A DNA stretch of 64,000 bases from Polaromonas sp. (GCF_029945895.1 NZ_JAQSDL010000085.1:97760-161759), one strand, 5' to 3'. Shown: positions 1 to 7,810, counted from the stretch's first letter. The notes: generated by a model from the sequence alone, not told the origin. Program-made: numbers and translations.

Positions 1-38
1 CGGCCGGCCGCGCACGGAGGGACGAATCCCGGGCTTAC

Positions 39-512
39 CTAGACGTGGCGCTTTCCGGGGGCGGGCGCCGCGGCACCCGCGGTCTGTTGGTCGGCCAGCT
101 GGTGTAGCGCCTCGATGATGTGGCAATGCGTGTCGCTGCCGTCGCAGCGCTTGCGCAAGGCGTGGAGGTCTTTTTCCAGCGCCTTCAGCTCCGTCAGGCG
201 CGCGCGCACATGGCCCAGGTGTCCGTCCAGCGCCTCGCGTGCGGTCGCGCAGTCGGCCCGGTTGTTCAGGTCCAGGCCCAGCAGGGTGCGCACCTCGGCC
301 AGCGACATGTCCATGGCCCGGCACAGGCGAATGAAACGCAGCTGGTGCACGTCGCCATCGCTATACAAACGATAGCTGTTGTCGCCCCGCCCATGCGGGC
401 TGAGCAGGTTTTCTTTCTCATAAAACCGGATGTTCGCGGGGCTGACGCCGCTTTGGCGCGCGGCCTCGCCGATCTGGTAACCCCTGAGGGCGAAGGGACT
501 TGACGCAGGCAT
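39..512 (-). CDS. cadR: MerR-family Cd(II)/Pb(II)-responsive regulator
   Basis: Metal-sensing transcription activator of the MerR family, 157 aa. The N-terminal winged HTH (about residues 12-80) is followed by a long dimerisation helix. Cys88, Cys123 and Cys130 have exactly the spacing (35 and 7 residues) of the three metal-binding cysteines of CadR/PbrR, which separates it from CueR (two cysteines). I chose the ATG at 512, preceded by an AAGG Shine-Dalgarno with 7-nt spacing. A longer TTG-initiated frame to 545 would run across the operator. It is divergent from the CDF-type gene at 583 and should control it through the operator at 516-546. Family assignment is firm; the actual metal (Cd, Pb or Zn) is inferred. 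Confidence 0.9.
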   Translation of the reverse strand: MPASSPFALRGYQIGEAARQSGVSPANIRFYEKENLLSPHGRGDNSYRLYSDGDVHQLRFIRLCRAMDMSLAEVRTLLGLDLNNRADCATAREALDGHLGHVRARLTELKALEKDLHALRKRCDGSDTHCHIIEALHQLADQQTAGAAAPAPGKRHV

Positions 513-515
513 CGC

Positions 516-546
516 TTGACCTTGAAGTGACTTGAGGGTTTCCAAT
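516..546 (+). promoter_or_regulatory. MerR-type promoter/operator for the CDF gene
   Basis: A -35 TTGACC (516-521) and a weak -10 TCCAAT (541-546) are separated by 19 bp, the long spacer typical of MerR-activated promoters. The spacer holds a near-palindrome from ACCTTGAAG to CTTGAGGGT (519-539). It matches CadR/PbrR operators in length and end bases and sits between cadR and the transporter gene. Confidence 0.75.
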
Positions 547-582
547 CATGCCATCAACCCGAAAACGCTGGAGAACCCCTCG

Positions 583-1227
583 ATGTCTGCTCACTGCTGC
601 GATCACGACCACAACGCCACCGCCGCCCGGGCCAACAGCCCGCGTTACCGGAAAATCCTCTGGATCGCGCTGGTCGTCAACTTCGCCATGTTTGCCATCG
701 AAATCGGCGCCGGCTTCCAGTCCGGCTCGGTCTCGCTGCTGGCCGATGCGATCGACTTTTTCGGCGATGCCGCCAACTACGGCGTGAGCCTGGCGGTGTT
801 GTCCCTGGGTCTGGCCTGGCGTGCCCGCGCGGCGCTGCTCAAGGCCGCCAGCATGCTGGCCTTCGGCGTGTTTGTGCTGGCGCGGGCCGGGTGGGTGGCC
901 ACCCAGGGCGGCGCGCCCGAGGCCTGGACCATGGGCGCGATCGGCCTGCTCGCCCTGGTCGCCAACGTGTCGGTCGCTGCCCTGCTGTATGCGTACCGGG
1001 AGGGTGACGCCAACATGCGCAGCGTCTGGCTGTGCTCACGCAACGACGCCATCGGCAACGTTGCCGTGATGCTGGCTGCGCTGGGTGTGTTCGGGACCAG
1101 GAGCGCCTGGCCGGATCTGGCCGTGGCCGCGGTCATGGGCGGTCTGGCCATCTGGGGCGGCGGGTCGGTAATGCTGCAGGCCAGGCGCGAGTTGCGGGCC
1201 GGGCGCCTGTCGCAAAAAACGGCATGA
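583..1227 (+). CDS. Cation diffusion facilitator-like metal transporter
   Basis: Inner-membrane transporter of 214 aa resembling short cation-diffusion-facilitator proteins of heavy-metal loci. The N-terminus carries a Cys/His cluster (CCDHDH), followed by about five or six hydrophobic segments. The metal-site motif in the second helix reads LLADAIDFFGDAANYG, so two Asp residues stand where many CDFs have His-x3-Asp. There is no long C-terminal cytoplasmic domain, consistent with its small size. The ATG at 583 lies just downstream of the MerR-type promoter. Its stop overlaps the next start (ATGA), so the two are translationally coupled. Expected role is Cd/Zn/Pb/Co efflux; the substrate is inferred only from the adjacent CadR-type regulator. 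Confidence 0.8.
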   Translation: MSAHCCDHDHNATAARANSPRYRKILWIALVVNFAMFAIEIGAGFQSGSVSLLADAIDFFGDAANYGVSLAVLSLGLAWRARAALLKAASMLAFGVFVLARAGWVATQGGAPEAWTMGAIGLLALVANVSVAALLYAYREGDANMRSVWLCSRNDAIGNVAVMLAALGVFGTRSAWPDLAVAAVMGGLAIWGGGSVMLQARRELRAGRLSQKTA

Positions 1228-1613
1228 AGAGCCTCACGCCCGCGCAGCGCCGTCGGCTTTTTTGGGAGCTGATGCGTCGCTTCAGCACGGCCAGTGCTGC
1301 AGACCTCGCCGATCGCTGGGCCTGGCTCGAAGCCGCGCATGTGGTGGGGCAGCAGCAGTTTGCCCTGCACTGGGCCTCGCATACCGCGATGCTGCGCTTC
1401 GCGCTGCAAACCCGGGACTTCGGCGAGGCGGTGGGGCAGGTGCTGCGCCTGGCCCTGGTGCCGCCGGGCCATCTCCTGCAGCGCCTGCCCGATGGCAACA
1501 CCGGTCGGGCCACTGTCAGCGCGTTGGCGCCCATGCCGGTTGATGCGCGTTTGAGCCGGCTGATCCGGCAGGCTGCTGCGGTGGCCGTGCCGCCTTCGCC
1601 GCCTTGCTTTTGA
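1224..1613 (+). CDS. DUF3703 family protein
   Basis: 129-aa cytosolic protein of the DUF3703 family. Recognisable elements are a central stretch in which a WLEAAHVVGQ-like segment is followed by HWASHTAMLRFAL, and a Gly-Asn-Thr-Gly (GNTG) motif followed by a Pro-rich segment near the C-terminus. No enzymatic function is established for the family, which I know mainly as a companion of cation transporters. The ATG overlaps the stop of the upstream transporter gene by the ATGA arrangement, giving a two-gene operon under the CadR-type promoter. No signal peptide or membrane segment is seen. Confidence 0.75.
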   Translation: MKSLTPAQRRRLFWELMRRFSTASAADLADRWAWLEAAHVVGQQQFALHWASHTAMLRFALQTRDFGEAVGQVLRLALVPPGHLLQRLPDGNTGRATVSALAPMPVDARLSRLIRQAAAVAVPPSPPCF

Positions 1614-1637
1614 ACTTTCCGCCTGCCGCCGTATCAT
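1610..1637 (+). promoter_or_regulatory. Candidate sigma-70 promoter, possibly leaderless
   Basis: TTGAAC (1610-1615) and TATCAT (1632-1637) are 16 bp apart. The expected transcription start falls at or next to the ATG at 1644, and no Shine-Dalgarno precedes that ATG. Confidence 0.4.
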
Positions 1638-1643
1638 CTATCT

Positions 1644-2090
1644 ATGCGCCGTCCTCTGTTCATCGCCATGATCTTCCTGCTGCTTCTGCGCGGGATGGTG
1701 GGCGATGCCATGGCCACCGGCATGGCCGCCGGCCATCTGCAACCGCTTTCGCCCGCTACAAGCTTTGTAGCACCTCACGCCCACCCATCAAAGGCTGACG
1801 GTCATTTCGACCATGACATGGGGATGGAACCGGCAGCATCCATGACGCATCTGGCGACTCCTCCGGATTGCGCAGGCCACACCTCTGGCCAGGCGTCCGG
1901 CCCCATGACCCCGGAAGCCACCGGGCACTGCGACTCCTGCGCCGCCTGCCAGACCTGCCACACGGTCGCGCTGTCGCCGCTGACGATCAGCACCGCCTCC
2001 CTCCCCGTCCCCCCCGCGCTGCCGCACTCGCCAGCCGTCCGGTTTGCCAGCGCCGTCGCCGCGCTGGGCCAAAAACCACCCATTTCCTGA
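1644..2090 (+). CDS. Exported Cys/His-rich protein, CopL-like
   Basis: 148-aa protein with an N-terminal hydrophobic segment (about residues 4-25) that looks like a signal peptide or anchor. The rest is rich in His, Met and Cys and includes a dense metal-site-like stretch HCDSCAACQTCHT near residue 95. It resembles in composition the small CopL-type proteins found ahead of copper-resistance operons, but I cannot confirm homology. There is no Shine-Dalgarno; translation may be leaderless from the promoter just upstream. Residues A-T-S-F-V-A-P-H-A are encoded by a copy of the dispersed 49-nt repeat (1755-1803). Function is inferred as periplasmic copper binding or sensing. Confidence 0.6.
   Translation: MRRPLFIAMIFLLLLRGMVGDAMATGMAAGHLQPLSPATSFVAPHAHPSKADGHFDHDMGMEPAASMTHLATPPDCAGHTSGQASGPMTPEATGHCDSCAACQTCHTVALSPLTISTASLPVPPALPHSPAVRFASAVAALGQKPPIS
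1755..1803 (+). repeat. Dispersed 49-nt repeat, copy 1 (in CDS)
   Basis: Palindromic head GCTACAAGCTTTGTAGC, then a CACGCCC middle and an AAAGGCTGACGG tail. It aligns along its length with the other copies in the window and is read in frame as A-T-S-F-V-A-P-H-A inside the Cys/His-rich protein. Confidence 0.6.
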
Positions 2091-2123
2091 CTTCCAGGCC
2101 CGTAGTGGGCCTGTACTTGCCAT

Positions 2124-2170
2124 CCGGCACGGGCGAGCCCGCCCTTTTTGCCGGATCCGCGCGATTTTTT
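2124..2170 (+). terminator. Possible intrinsic terminator
   Basis: CCGGCA (2124-2129) can pair with TGCCGG (2149-2154), enclosing GGGC/GCCC. A T6 run follows at 2165-2170, about 10 nt after the stem, which is rather far for a classical terminator. It lies between the Cys/His-rich gene and the next CDS. Confidence 0.35.
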
Positions 2171-2204
2171 AATGTCGCCCCCGCTTGTCTGTCAGGAGAT
2201 TTTT

Positions 2205-2519
2205 GTGACTTTCCGTATCCTTTTTTACCTGCTGCTCCTGCCGCTGGGCAGCGTCCATGCCGAAGGCGCATCGCCCCCAGAGGCCGCCGACCCGGCGGCG
2301 CCGGTGCCGGCGGTGCGCTACCGCTCCGTGTTTTCCGACCTGCCCACCGGCGTGGAAGCCGGGCGAGAGGACTGGAAAAAAGCCAATAACGAGGTTGGCC
2401 GCTTCACGCGCGGCCATGTCGACATCCTCAAGGCAGAGCAGCAGCGGGCCGCGCCACCGAGCCAGCCCACCGTGCCGGAAACAGCAAAACCTGCGGCGAC
2501 CCATCCCCACAAACACTGA
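2205..2519 (+). CDS. Small periplasmic protein of copper-efflux loci
   Basis: 104-aa exported protein with the signal peptide MTFRILFYLLLLPLGSVHA. The mature part contains a V-R-Y-R-S-V-F motif followed by a DWKKANNEVGRFTRGH segment and a Pro-rich tail ending in HPHKH. Small proteins with this YRSxF...DWxxAN pattern recur directly upstream of TolC-like genes in copper loci of Burkholderiales; no biochemical function is known to me. The GTG start at 2205 is chosen because AGGAG (2194-2198) lies 6 nt upstream and the signal peptide begins there. In-frame ATGs further upstream (for example 2172) lack such support. The next gene starts 8 nt downstream of the stop. Confidence 0.65.
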   Translation: MTFRILFYLLLLPLGSVHAEGASPPEAADPAAPVPAVRYRSVFSDLPTGVEAGREDWKKANNEVGRFTRGHVDILKAEQQRAAPPSQPTVPETAKPAATHPHKH

Positions 2520-2527
2520 GCTGCACC

Positions 2528-3946
2528 ATGTTTTCATTTCACAAATCTGCAATGGCCCTGCTGGCGGTCGCGACCCTGGCCGGCTGCGCCAGCCTGTCGC
2601 CCGACGGCAACCAGGCTGACATCAACACCCTGACTGCGGGCAAAACCGCGGGTATCAACGCCCCGGTCGGGCGCGGCGACAGCGCAGAAACCCGCGAAGC
2701 GGTGACGCAGCTGCTGGCTGAGCCCCTGAGCGCCGAGTCGGCCGTGCGTATTGCGCTGCTGAACAACCCCGGCATCCACGCCTCCATGGCCTCCTTGGGC
2801 ATCAGCGATGCCGACCGTGTGCGCGCCGGCACCCTGCCAAATCCGCACTTTTCCATTGGCCGTTTTGTTGAAGGCAGCAAGGTGGAAATCGAACGCGGCA
2901 TTGGCTTCAACGTCATCGGCCTGTTGACCCTGCCCTGGCGCGCCAAATACCAGAGCCAGCAGCACGAAGTGGCCAAGCTGCAGGCTGCGCAGGAGGTGGT
3001 CAAACTTGCCGCCGACACGCGCAAGGCCTGGATCAACGCCGTCGCCGCGCAGCAGACCGCCAGCTACATGAAAGACGCCAAGGAGGCGGCCGAAGCCAGC
3101 GGCGAGCTGGCGCGGCGCCTGGCGCGTGTGGGCAACTGGAGCAAGCTGAACCAGGCGCGCGAGCAGGCTTTTGTCGCCGACGCCGGCGCGCAGCTGGCAC
3201 GCAGCCAGAACACGGCTTATGCCGCACGCGAAAAACTCACACGCCTGATGGGCCTGTGGGGCACGCAGACGCAGTTCACGCTGAGCGAACGCCTGCCGGA
3301 CCTGCCCAAAACCCTGGCCGACATGCCGGACATCGAGGCTAGAGCCCTGCGCGATCGCCTCGACGTGCGCACCAGCGTGGCGCAGGCCGGCTACGTGGCC
3401 GGCAACATGGGCCTGACCCGCAGCACCGGCTTCATCAACGCCCTCGACGCGAAGTACTCACGCAACACCACGTTCGACAATGCAACCGGTGACAAGGAGA
3501 TCAAGCGTGGCTGGGAGCTGGAACTGCCGCTGCCGATTTTCGACTGGGGCGGCGCCAGCAATGCGCGCGCGCAGGGCCAGTACATGCAGTCGGTGGCGCG
3601 CGTGCGCGAAACCGCCATCCAGGCCCGCTCCGAGGCGCGCGAAAGTTACCACAGCTGGCGCACCGCCCATGACCTGGCGCTGCACTACCGCGACGAGGTC
3701 GTGCCGCTGCGCAAGTTCATCAACAACGAGCTGCTGCTGCGTTACAACGGCATGCTCTCCAGCGTGTTCGAACTGCTCGCCGACACGCGTACATCCATCG
3801 CGGCCGTCAACGCCAGCATTGAAGCGCAGCGCGACTTCTGGCTGGCCGACACCGACCTTCAAACCACACTGACAGGGACCTCCGCCGGCATGGCGCCCCT
3901 GGCCGCCGGCGCTGCTACGGGCGGCAGCGACGCCAAAGGACACTGA
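2528..3946 (+). CDS. TolC-family outer-membrane lipoprotein of a copper efflux system
   Basis: Outer-membrane efflux channel subunit of 472 aa. It has a lipoprotein signal with LAGC lipobox (Cys20) and the long helical repeats of the OEP/TolC family, starting with the SAVRIALLNNPG segment common to CusC/CzcC-type proteins. It would form the exit duct for a tripartite pump. It is one of two TolC-like genes in the cluster; the other (7882) directly precedes cusBA. This one is followed after a single base by the multicopper oxidase, so it may work with the oxidase module or as an alternative channel. Family call is secure; partner assignment is inferred. Confidence 0.88.
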   Translation: MFSFHKSAMALLAVATLAGCASLSPDGNQADINTLTAGKTAGINAPVGRGDSAETREAVTQLLAEPLSAESAVRIALLNNPGIHASMASLGISDADRVRAGTLPNPHFSIGRFVEGSKVEIERGIGFNVIGLLTLPWRAKYQSQQHEVAKLQAAQEVVKLAADTRKAWINAVAAQQTASYMKDAKEAAEASGELARRLARVGNWSKLNQAREQAFVADAGAQLARSQNTAYAAREKLTRLMGLWGTQTQFTLSERLPDLPKTLADMPDIEARALRDRLDVRTSVAQAGYVAGNMGLTRSTGFINALDAKYSRNTTFDNATGDKEIKRGWELELPLPIFDWGGASNARAQGQYMQSVARVRETAIQARSEARESYHSWRTAHDLALHYRDEVVPLRKFINNELLLRYNGMLSSVFELLADTRTSIAAVNASIEAQRDFWLADTDLQTTLTGTSAGMAPLAAGAATGGSDAKGH

Positions 3947-3947
3947 C

Positions 3948-5366
3948 ATGAGCATCAACAACGAACGCAGACGATTTTTTGCCGGCGCCGCCGCTGCCAC
4001 GGCAACCGCGGTGGCCGCCAGCGCGGTGAGCCGCGTCGCCATGGCGGCGCTGCCCGAACCCGTGCTTCAAACCAAACCGGACACCATGGCGCCGCTGGTG
4101 CCCAACACGGGCCGGCCCTACAACCCGGTGGTCACCCTCAATGGCTGGACCCTGCCCTGGCGCATGAACGCTGGCGTGAAGGAGTTTCACCTGGTGGCCG
4201 AGCCGGTGGTGCGCGAGATGGCGCCCGGTTTCAAGGCCAACATGTGGGGCTACAACGGGCAAAGCCCCGGCCCGACCATCGAGGTGGTGGAAGGCGACCG
4301 GGTGCGCATTTTTGTCACCAACAAGCTGCCCGAACACACCAGCGTGCACTGGCACGGCCAGCGCCTGCCCAACGGCATGGACGGCGTCTCTGGACTGACG
4401 CAACCGGCCATTCCGGTCGGCAAGACTTTTGTTTATGAGTTTGTTGCGCGGCGACCGGGCACCTTCATGTACCACCCGCATGCCGACGAGATGACGCAGA
4501 TGGCCATGGGCATGATGGGTTTCTGGATCACGCACCCGAAGGCCAAACACCCGCTGATCGACGAGGTGGACCGTGACTTCGTGTTCCTGCTCAACGCCTA
4601 CGACATCGACCCCGGCAGCATGACGCCCAAAATCATGACCATGACGGACTTCAACCTGTGGTCCTGGAACAGCCGGGTCTTTCCGGGTATCGACACGCTC
4701 AATGTGCGCAAGGGCGACAAGGTGCGCATACGCATGGGCAACCTGACCATGACCAACCACCCGATCCACCTGCACGGCCACGAGTTCCTGGTGACCGGAA
4801 CCGATGGCGGCCCCACGCCGAAATCAACACGCTGGTACGAGGTGACCACCGACATTGCGGTGGGCCAGATGCGGCAGATCGAGTTTCTGGCCGACGAGGA
4901 AGGCGACTGGGCTTTCCATTGCCACAAGAGCCACCACACCATGAACGCCATGGGTCACGATGTGCCAACCATGATTGGCGTGGACCACCGCGGCCTGATC
5001 AAAAAACTGCAGAAGGCGGTGCCCGACTACATGGTCATGGGTGAACGCGGCATGGCCGATATGGGCGAGATGGAAATGGAAATTCCCGAAAACACCGCCC
5101 CCATGATGACCGGCACCGGCCCCTATGGCGGCGTGGAAATGGGCGGCATGTTCAGCATGCTCAAGGTGCGCAAGAGCCAGAAGCCCGGCGACTACCGGGA
5201 CCCGGGCTGGTACAAGCAGCCGCCCGGCACGCAGGCCTACGAGTGGACCGGCGCCCTGCCCGACCCGGCGCGCCCGCGCGCGGGCAGCAAGGCCATGCCG
5301 GCGGCCGGCCCCGGCCCAGTGACTGAAGTGCAGATCCGCAAACCGACCGGCCATGCCGGGCACTGA
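3948..5366 (+). CDS. Multicopper oxidase, Tat-exported
   Basis: Periplasmic multicopper oxidase of 472 aa, likely oxidising Cu(I) to Cu(II). An RRRFF Tat-type motif (residues 7-11) precedes an Ala-rich hydrophobic segment. Copper motifs are in the canonical order: HWHG (134-137), HPH (176-178), HPIHLHGH (271-278) and HCH (324-326) followed by more His and Met residues. The C-terminal 130 residues are rich in Met and Gly and might bind extra copper. At 472 aa it is shorter than Pseudomonas CopA (about 600 aa). It sits between the TolC lipoprotein and the Spy-like gene in the copper block. Confidence 0.9.
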   Translation: MSINNERRRFFAGAAAATATAVAASAVSRVAMAALPEPVLQTKPDTMAPLVPNTGRPYNPVVTLNGWTLPWRMNAGVKEFHLVAEPVVREMAPGFKANMWGYNGQSPGPTIEVVEGDRVRIFVTNKLPEHTSVHWHGQRLPNGMDGVSGLTQPAIPVGKTFVYEFVARRPGTFMYHPHADEMTQMAMGMMGFWITHPKAKHPLIDEVDRDFVFLLNAYDIDPGSMTPKIMTMTDFNLWSWNSRVFPGIDTLNVRKGDKVRIRMGNLTMTNHPIHLHGHEFLVTGTDGGPTPKSTRWYEVTTDIAVGQMRQIEFLADEEGDWAFHCHKSHHTMNAMGHDVPTMIGVDHRGLIKKLQKAVPDYMVMGERGMADMGEMEMEIPENTAPMMTGTGPYGGVEMGGMFSMLKVRKSQKPGDYRDPGWYKQPPGTQAYEWTGALPDPARPRAGSKAMPAAGPGPVTEVQIRKPTGHAGH

Positions 5367-5379
5367 TTCAGGGAACAAC

Positions 5380-5967
5380 ATGCGCACCGAAATTACTCTG
5401 AAATTGATAGCTGCCTGCGCTTTACTGACGGGGGCTGGAGGCACATTTGGTCAACATGTGCACCCACCTTCATCCAACGCCAGTCCGTATGCGGGCGAAC
5501 AAGCGCGTGAGATCAAGTCCCTCTCTCCTGAGCAGACCGCAGACCTGCTGGCCGGCAAAGGCATGGCATTGGCCAAGACCGCCGAGCTGAACGGCTACCC
5601 CGGGCCCATGCACACGCTGGAGCTGGCAACCCCACTTGAACTGAGCACGGAGCAGAAACAGGCCAGCGAAGCGCTGATGAAGCGCCACCAGGCCGAGGCC
5701 CGCGACCTGGGCGCGCAACTGGTGCAAGCCGAACGGGCGCTGGACCAGGCTTTTGCGTCGCGCCAGATCGATGCGGCCCGGCTGGCCGACCATACCGAAC
5801 GCATTGGGCGGTTGCAGGCTTTGCTGCGCAAGTCGCACCTGGACACCCACCTGCAACAGGCCGCGCTGCTGAAGCCCGAGCAGATCGCCCGCTACGCCCA
5901 GTTGCGCGGCTACACCGGCGCTCCCGATACAGCCGTGCCAGCCGTCCCCCCCCTCCACAAACATTGA
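5380..5967 (+). CDS. Spy/CnrX-like periplasmic metal-associated protein
   Basis: 195-aa exported protein with a helical core in which a pair of Leu-rich segments (TPLELSTEQKQASEALMKRH and the region containing HTERIGRLQALL) resembles the Spy/CpxP/CnrX/ZraP fold. This group acts as periplasmic chaperones or metal-sensing adaptors. His-rich ends (HVHPP, LHKH) fit metal binding. The start is placed at the ATG at 5380; an upstream in-frame start overlaps the oxidase stop. The hydrophobic signal core L-I-A-A-C-A-L-L-T-G-A-G is encoded almost entirely by a copy of the dispersed 49-nt repeat, which is unusual. Confidence 0.72.
   Translation: MRTEITLKLIAACALLTGAGGTFGQHVHPPSSNASPYAGEQAREIKSLSPEQTADLLAGKGMALAKTAELNGYPGPMHTLELATPLELSTEQKQASEALMKRHQAEARDLGAQLVQAERALDQAFASRQIDAARLADHTERIGRLQALLRKSHLDTHLQQAALLKPEQIARYAQLRGYTGAPDTAVPAVPPLHKH
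5395..5442 (+). repeat. Dispersed 49-nt repeat, copy 2 (in signal peptide)
   Basis: ATAGCTGCCTGCGC followed at the usual distance by GGGGGCTGGAGGC. The left palindrome arm has decayed. It is read as L-K-L-I-A-A-C-A-L-L-T-G-A-G-G at the start of the Spy-like protein. Confidence 0.65.
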
Positions 5968-5984
5968 CCAGAAAGAGACGCCTC

Positions 5985-6485
5985 ATGAAAAAATACCATC
6001 GTGCCCTCACAGCCATGGTGCTGGCGGGTGCCACCACCTTGAGCCTGGCGCATGGCGACGATCCAAAAACGCACATGTCCGCGGCAGTCATCAAGGAACA
6101 GAAGGAATGGGGTATCGCGGGTGATGCCAAATCCGTGACCCGCACCGTGACCCTGACCATGGACGACAACATGCGTTTCACGCCCGACAAGCTGGACTTC
6201 AGGCAGGGCGAGACCGTGCGTTTTGTGATTCGCAACAAAGGCAAGCTGCTGCACGAGCTGGTCATCGGCACCAAGCAGGAGCTCGATGAACACGCCGCCA
6301 TGATGCTGAAGTTTCCCGCCATGCAGCACGACGAGCCTTACATGGCCCACGTCGGTGCCGGCAAACGCGGCGGCCTGATCTGGACCTTCAACCGCCCCGG
6401 CGAATTTGACTTTGCCTGCCTGATCGCCGGCCACTACCAGGCCGGCATGGTCGGCAAGATCAGTGTCGCCGCGGCCTCCCGTTAA
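5985..6485 (+). CDS. Cupredoxin-family periplasmic copper protein
   Basis: 166-aa exported blue-copper-like protein. After a signal peptide ending near SLAHG, the cupredoxin fold shows an N-terminal ligand segment LLHELVIG and the C-terminal Cys-x4-His-x4-Met set within FACLIAGHYQAGM, i.e. a type-1 copper site. Proteins of this kind accompany multicopper oxidases and Cus pumps and may shuttle electrons or copper between them. The ATG at 5985 is preceded by a purine-rich GAAAGAGA. It is in the same direction and close to its neighbours, so probably co-transcribed with the copper block. Confidence 0.85.
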   Translation: MKKYHRALTAMVLAGATTLSLAHGDDPKTHMSAAVIKEQKEWGIAGDAKSVTRTVTLTMDDNMRFTPDKLDFRQGETVRFVIRNKGKLLHELVIGTKQELDEHAAMMLKFPAMQHDEPYMAHVGAGKRGGLIWTFNRPGEFDFACLIAGHYQAGMVGKISVAAASR

Positions 6486-6506
6486 ATTTCATTCAAGGAG
6501 AAATTC

Positions 6507-6974
6507 ATGCAAAGAAGATTCTTTATTCAAACCGTCGTCAGCTTCGCCGGCACGACGCTGCTGGCGCCTGCCCTGATGGCGCAAACCCGGCCGCAGGTCG
6601 AAGTCTGGAAAGACCCCAACTGCGGTTGCTGCAAGGACTGGGTGGCCCACATGCAAGCCAACGGTTTTGACGTCAAGGTGCACGACAGCGGCAACAGCGC
6701 CGCCCGCAAGCGTCTGGGCGTGCCCGAGAAGCTCGGCTCCTGCCACACCGCGCTGGTCGGCGGCTATGCCATCGAAGGCCATGTGCCCGCCCGCGAGGTG
6801 CATCGTCTGCTGAAAGAACGCCCCGCCGCCCTCGGCCTGTCGGTGCCCGGCATGCCAGTCGGCTCACCCGGCATGGACGGCGCCATTTACGGCGACCGCA
6901 AAGACCCGTATGACGTGGTGCTTTTCAGCCGCAATGGCGGCAACCGCGTCTATCAAAGTTACAACCGCACCTGA
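6507..6974 (+). CDS. DUF411 (CopG-like) copper-associated protein
   Basis: 155-aa exported protein of the DUF411 family. The signal peptide ends near ALMAQ. The mature protein starts with the thioredoxin-like strand VEVWKDPNCGCC, whose Cys-x-Cys-Cys motif is characteristic, and has a second SCHTA cysteine motif around residue 80. Family members (CopG in some copper operons) bind copper or act in periplasmic copper redox handling. AAGGAG lies upstream of the ATG. It fits functionally between the cupredoxin and CusF genes. Confidence 0.85.
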   Translation: MQRRFFIQTVVSFAGTTLLAPALMAQTRPQVEVWKDPNCGCCKDWVAHMQANGFDVKVHDSGNSAARKRLGVPEKLGSCHTALVGGYAIEGHVPAREVHRLLKERPAALGLSVPGMPVGSPGMDGAIYGDRKDPYDVVLFSRNGGNRVYQSYNRT

Positions 6975-6990
6975 ACCGAAAGGATTTCCC

Positions 6991-7275
6991 ATGAAACGTT
7001 TTACTACCCTCATCGCCACCCTGCTCACCTCGGCCGCCTTTGCGCAGGCTGCGCTGCCCACCACCGATGCCGAAGTCCGCAAGGTCGACAAGGATGCCGG
7101 CAAGATCACCCTCAAACACGGCGAAATCAAGAACCTGGACATGCCGGCCATGAGCATGGTGTTCCAGGTAAAAGACAAAGCCCTGCTCGACAAGGTCAAG
7201 GCCGGCGACAAGGTCAGCTTCACGGCGGACAAGGTCAACGGGGCCTACACTGTTCTGACCCTTGAGCCCAAATAA
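6991..7275 (+). CDS. cusF: CusF-like periplasmic copper chaperone
   Basis: 94-aa exported copper-binding protein of the CusF family. The signal peptide ends near AFAQA. The CusF ligand region is H43...M51-P-A-M54-S-M56. Spacing equals that of E. coli CusF (H36, W44, M47, M49), but the Trp that caps copper by a cation-pi contact is replaced by Met51, a variant common in this family. It would deliver Cu(I)/Ag(I) to CusB/CusA. The ATG at 6991 has AAAGGA upstream; an earlier in-frame start (6910) lies inside the DUF411 gene and is rejected. Confidence 0.88.
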   Translation: MKRFTTLIATLLTSAAFAQAALPTTDAEVRKVDKDAGKITLKHGEIKNLDMPAMSMVFQVKDKALLDKVKAGDKVSFTADKVNGAYTVLTLEPK

Positions 7276-7325
7276 GTTGCCAAAGCAGGTTGTGTGATGC
7301 GTATCAGTCACAGTGGTGAGCGGCC

Positions 7326-7356
7326 TTGTCAAGAAGCCGACCTTCGCGCTTAAAAT
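7326..7356 (+). promoter_or_regulatory. Candidate promoter for the cusCBA segment
   Basis: TTGTCA (7326-7331) and TAAAAT (7351-7356) are 19 bp apart in the 121-bp gap after cusF. The spacer is not clearly palindromic, so a MerR-type regulator is not indicated. No CusR-type box was recognised. Confidence 0.35.
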
Positions 7357-7396
7357 CCGCTGTGCCTTTCATCATGACTTCATCCGTCTCACTCCC

Positions 7397-7810
7397 ATGA
7401 CCTGGAACCGTCGCAAGCGCCTGTTCATCGTGCTTTTCGCACTGGTGAACGTGGTGTTCATGCAGCTCGCGATGGCCGCTTACGCTTGTCCGGGTGGTGG
7501 AACCACGGAGTCCAGGGTGAACCAGGCCGCCGCCCTGGCGGCCCACGCGGGCATGCCCTGCGCAGAGTCCTTGGCATTGACGATGGACGATGAGCAACCC
7601 AGCCTCTGCGCGGCCCACTGCAAGGCCGACCAGCAAACTGCCGACAAGTACCAGCTTCCCGCCCTTGCGTTGCTGGCCGCGGTAGCCAGCGACTATCCGG
7701 TGATCCGTCTGCTGGCCTTGACGCCGTCGGGTGTGCCCCTGCAAGCGCCCGTGCCGGCGCGCACCACTGCGCTGTCGGTGGCTGTGCGTCACTGCTGCTT
7801 CCGCCTTTAA
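7397..7810 (+). CDS. Exported Cys-containing hypothetical protein
   Basis: 137-aa protein with a strong N-terminal signal segment (LFIVLFALVNVVFMQLAMA). The mature part has scattered cysteines (YACPGG, MPCAES, LCAAHC, RHCCF at the C-terminus). I do not recognise the family; size, export signal and Cys/His content resemble the protein at 1644 and small proteins next to cus operons. The start at 7397 puts the signal peptide at the N-terminus; an in-frame ORF from 7313 adds an unlikely extension over the promoter. It immediately precedes cusC. Function is unknown, possibly copper binding. Confidence 0.55.
   Translation: MTWNRRKRLFIVLFALVNVVFMQLAMAAYACPGGGTTESRVNQAAALAAHAGMPCAESLALTMDDEQPSLCAAHCKADQQTADKYQLPALALLAAVASDYPVIRLLALTPSGVPLQAPVPARTTALSVAVRHCCFRL

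Noticed and set aside
357..405. A match to the 49-nt repeat (GCTATACAAACGATAGCTGT...GGGCTGAGCAGG) inside cadR
   Set aside because: The antisense reading is the conserved D-N-S-Y-R-L-Y-S-D segment of this MerR subgroup, so coding constraint explains it; kept as a curiosity only.
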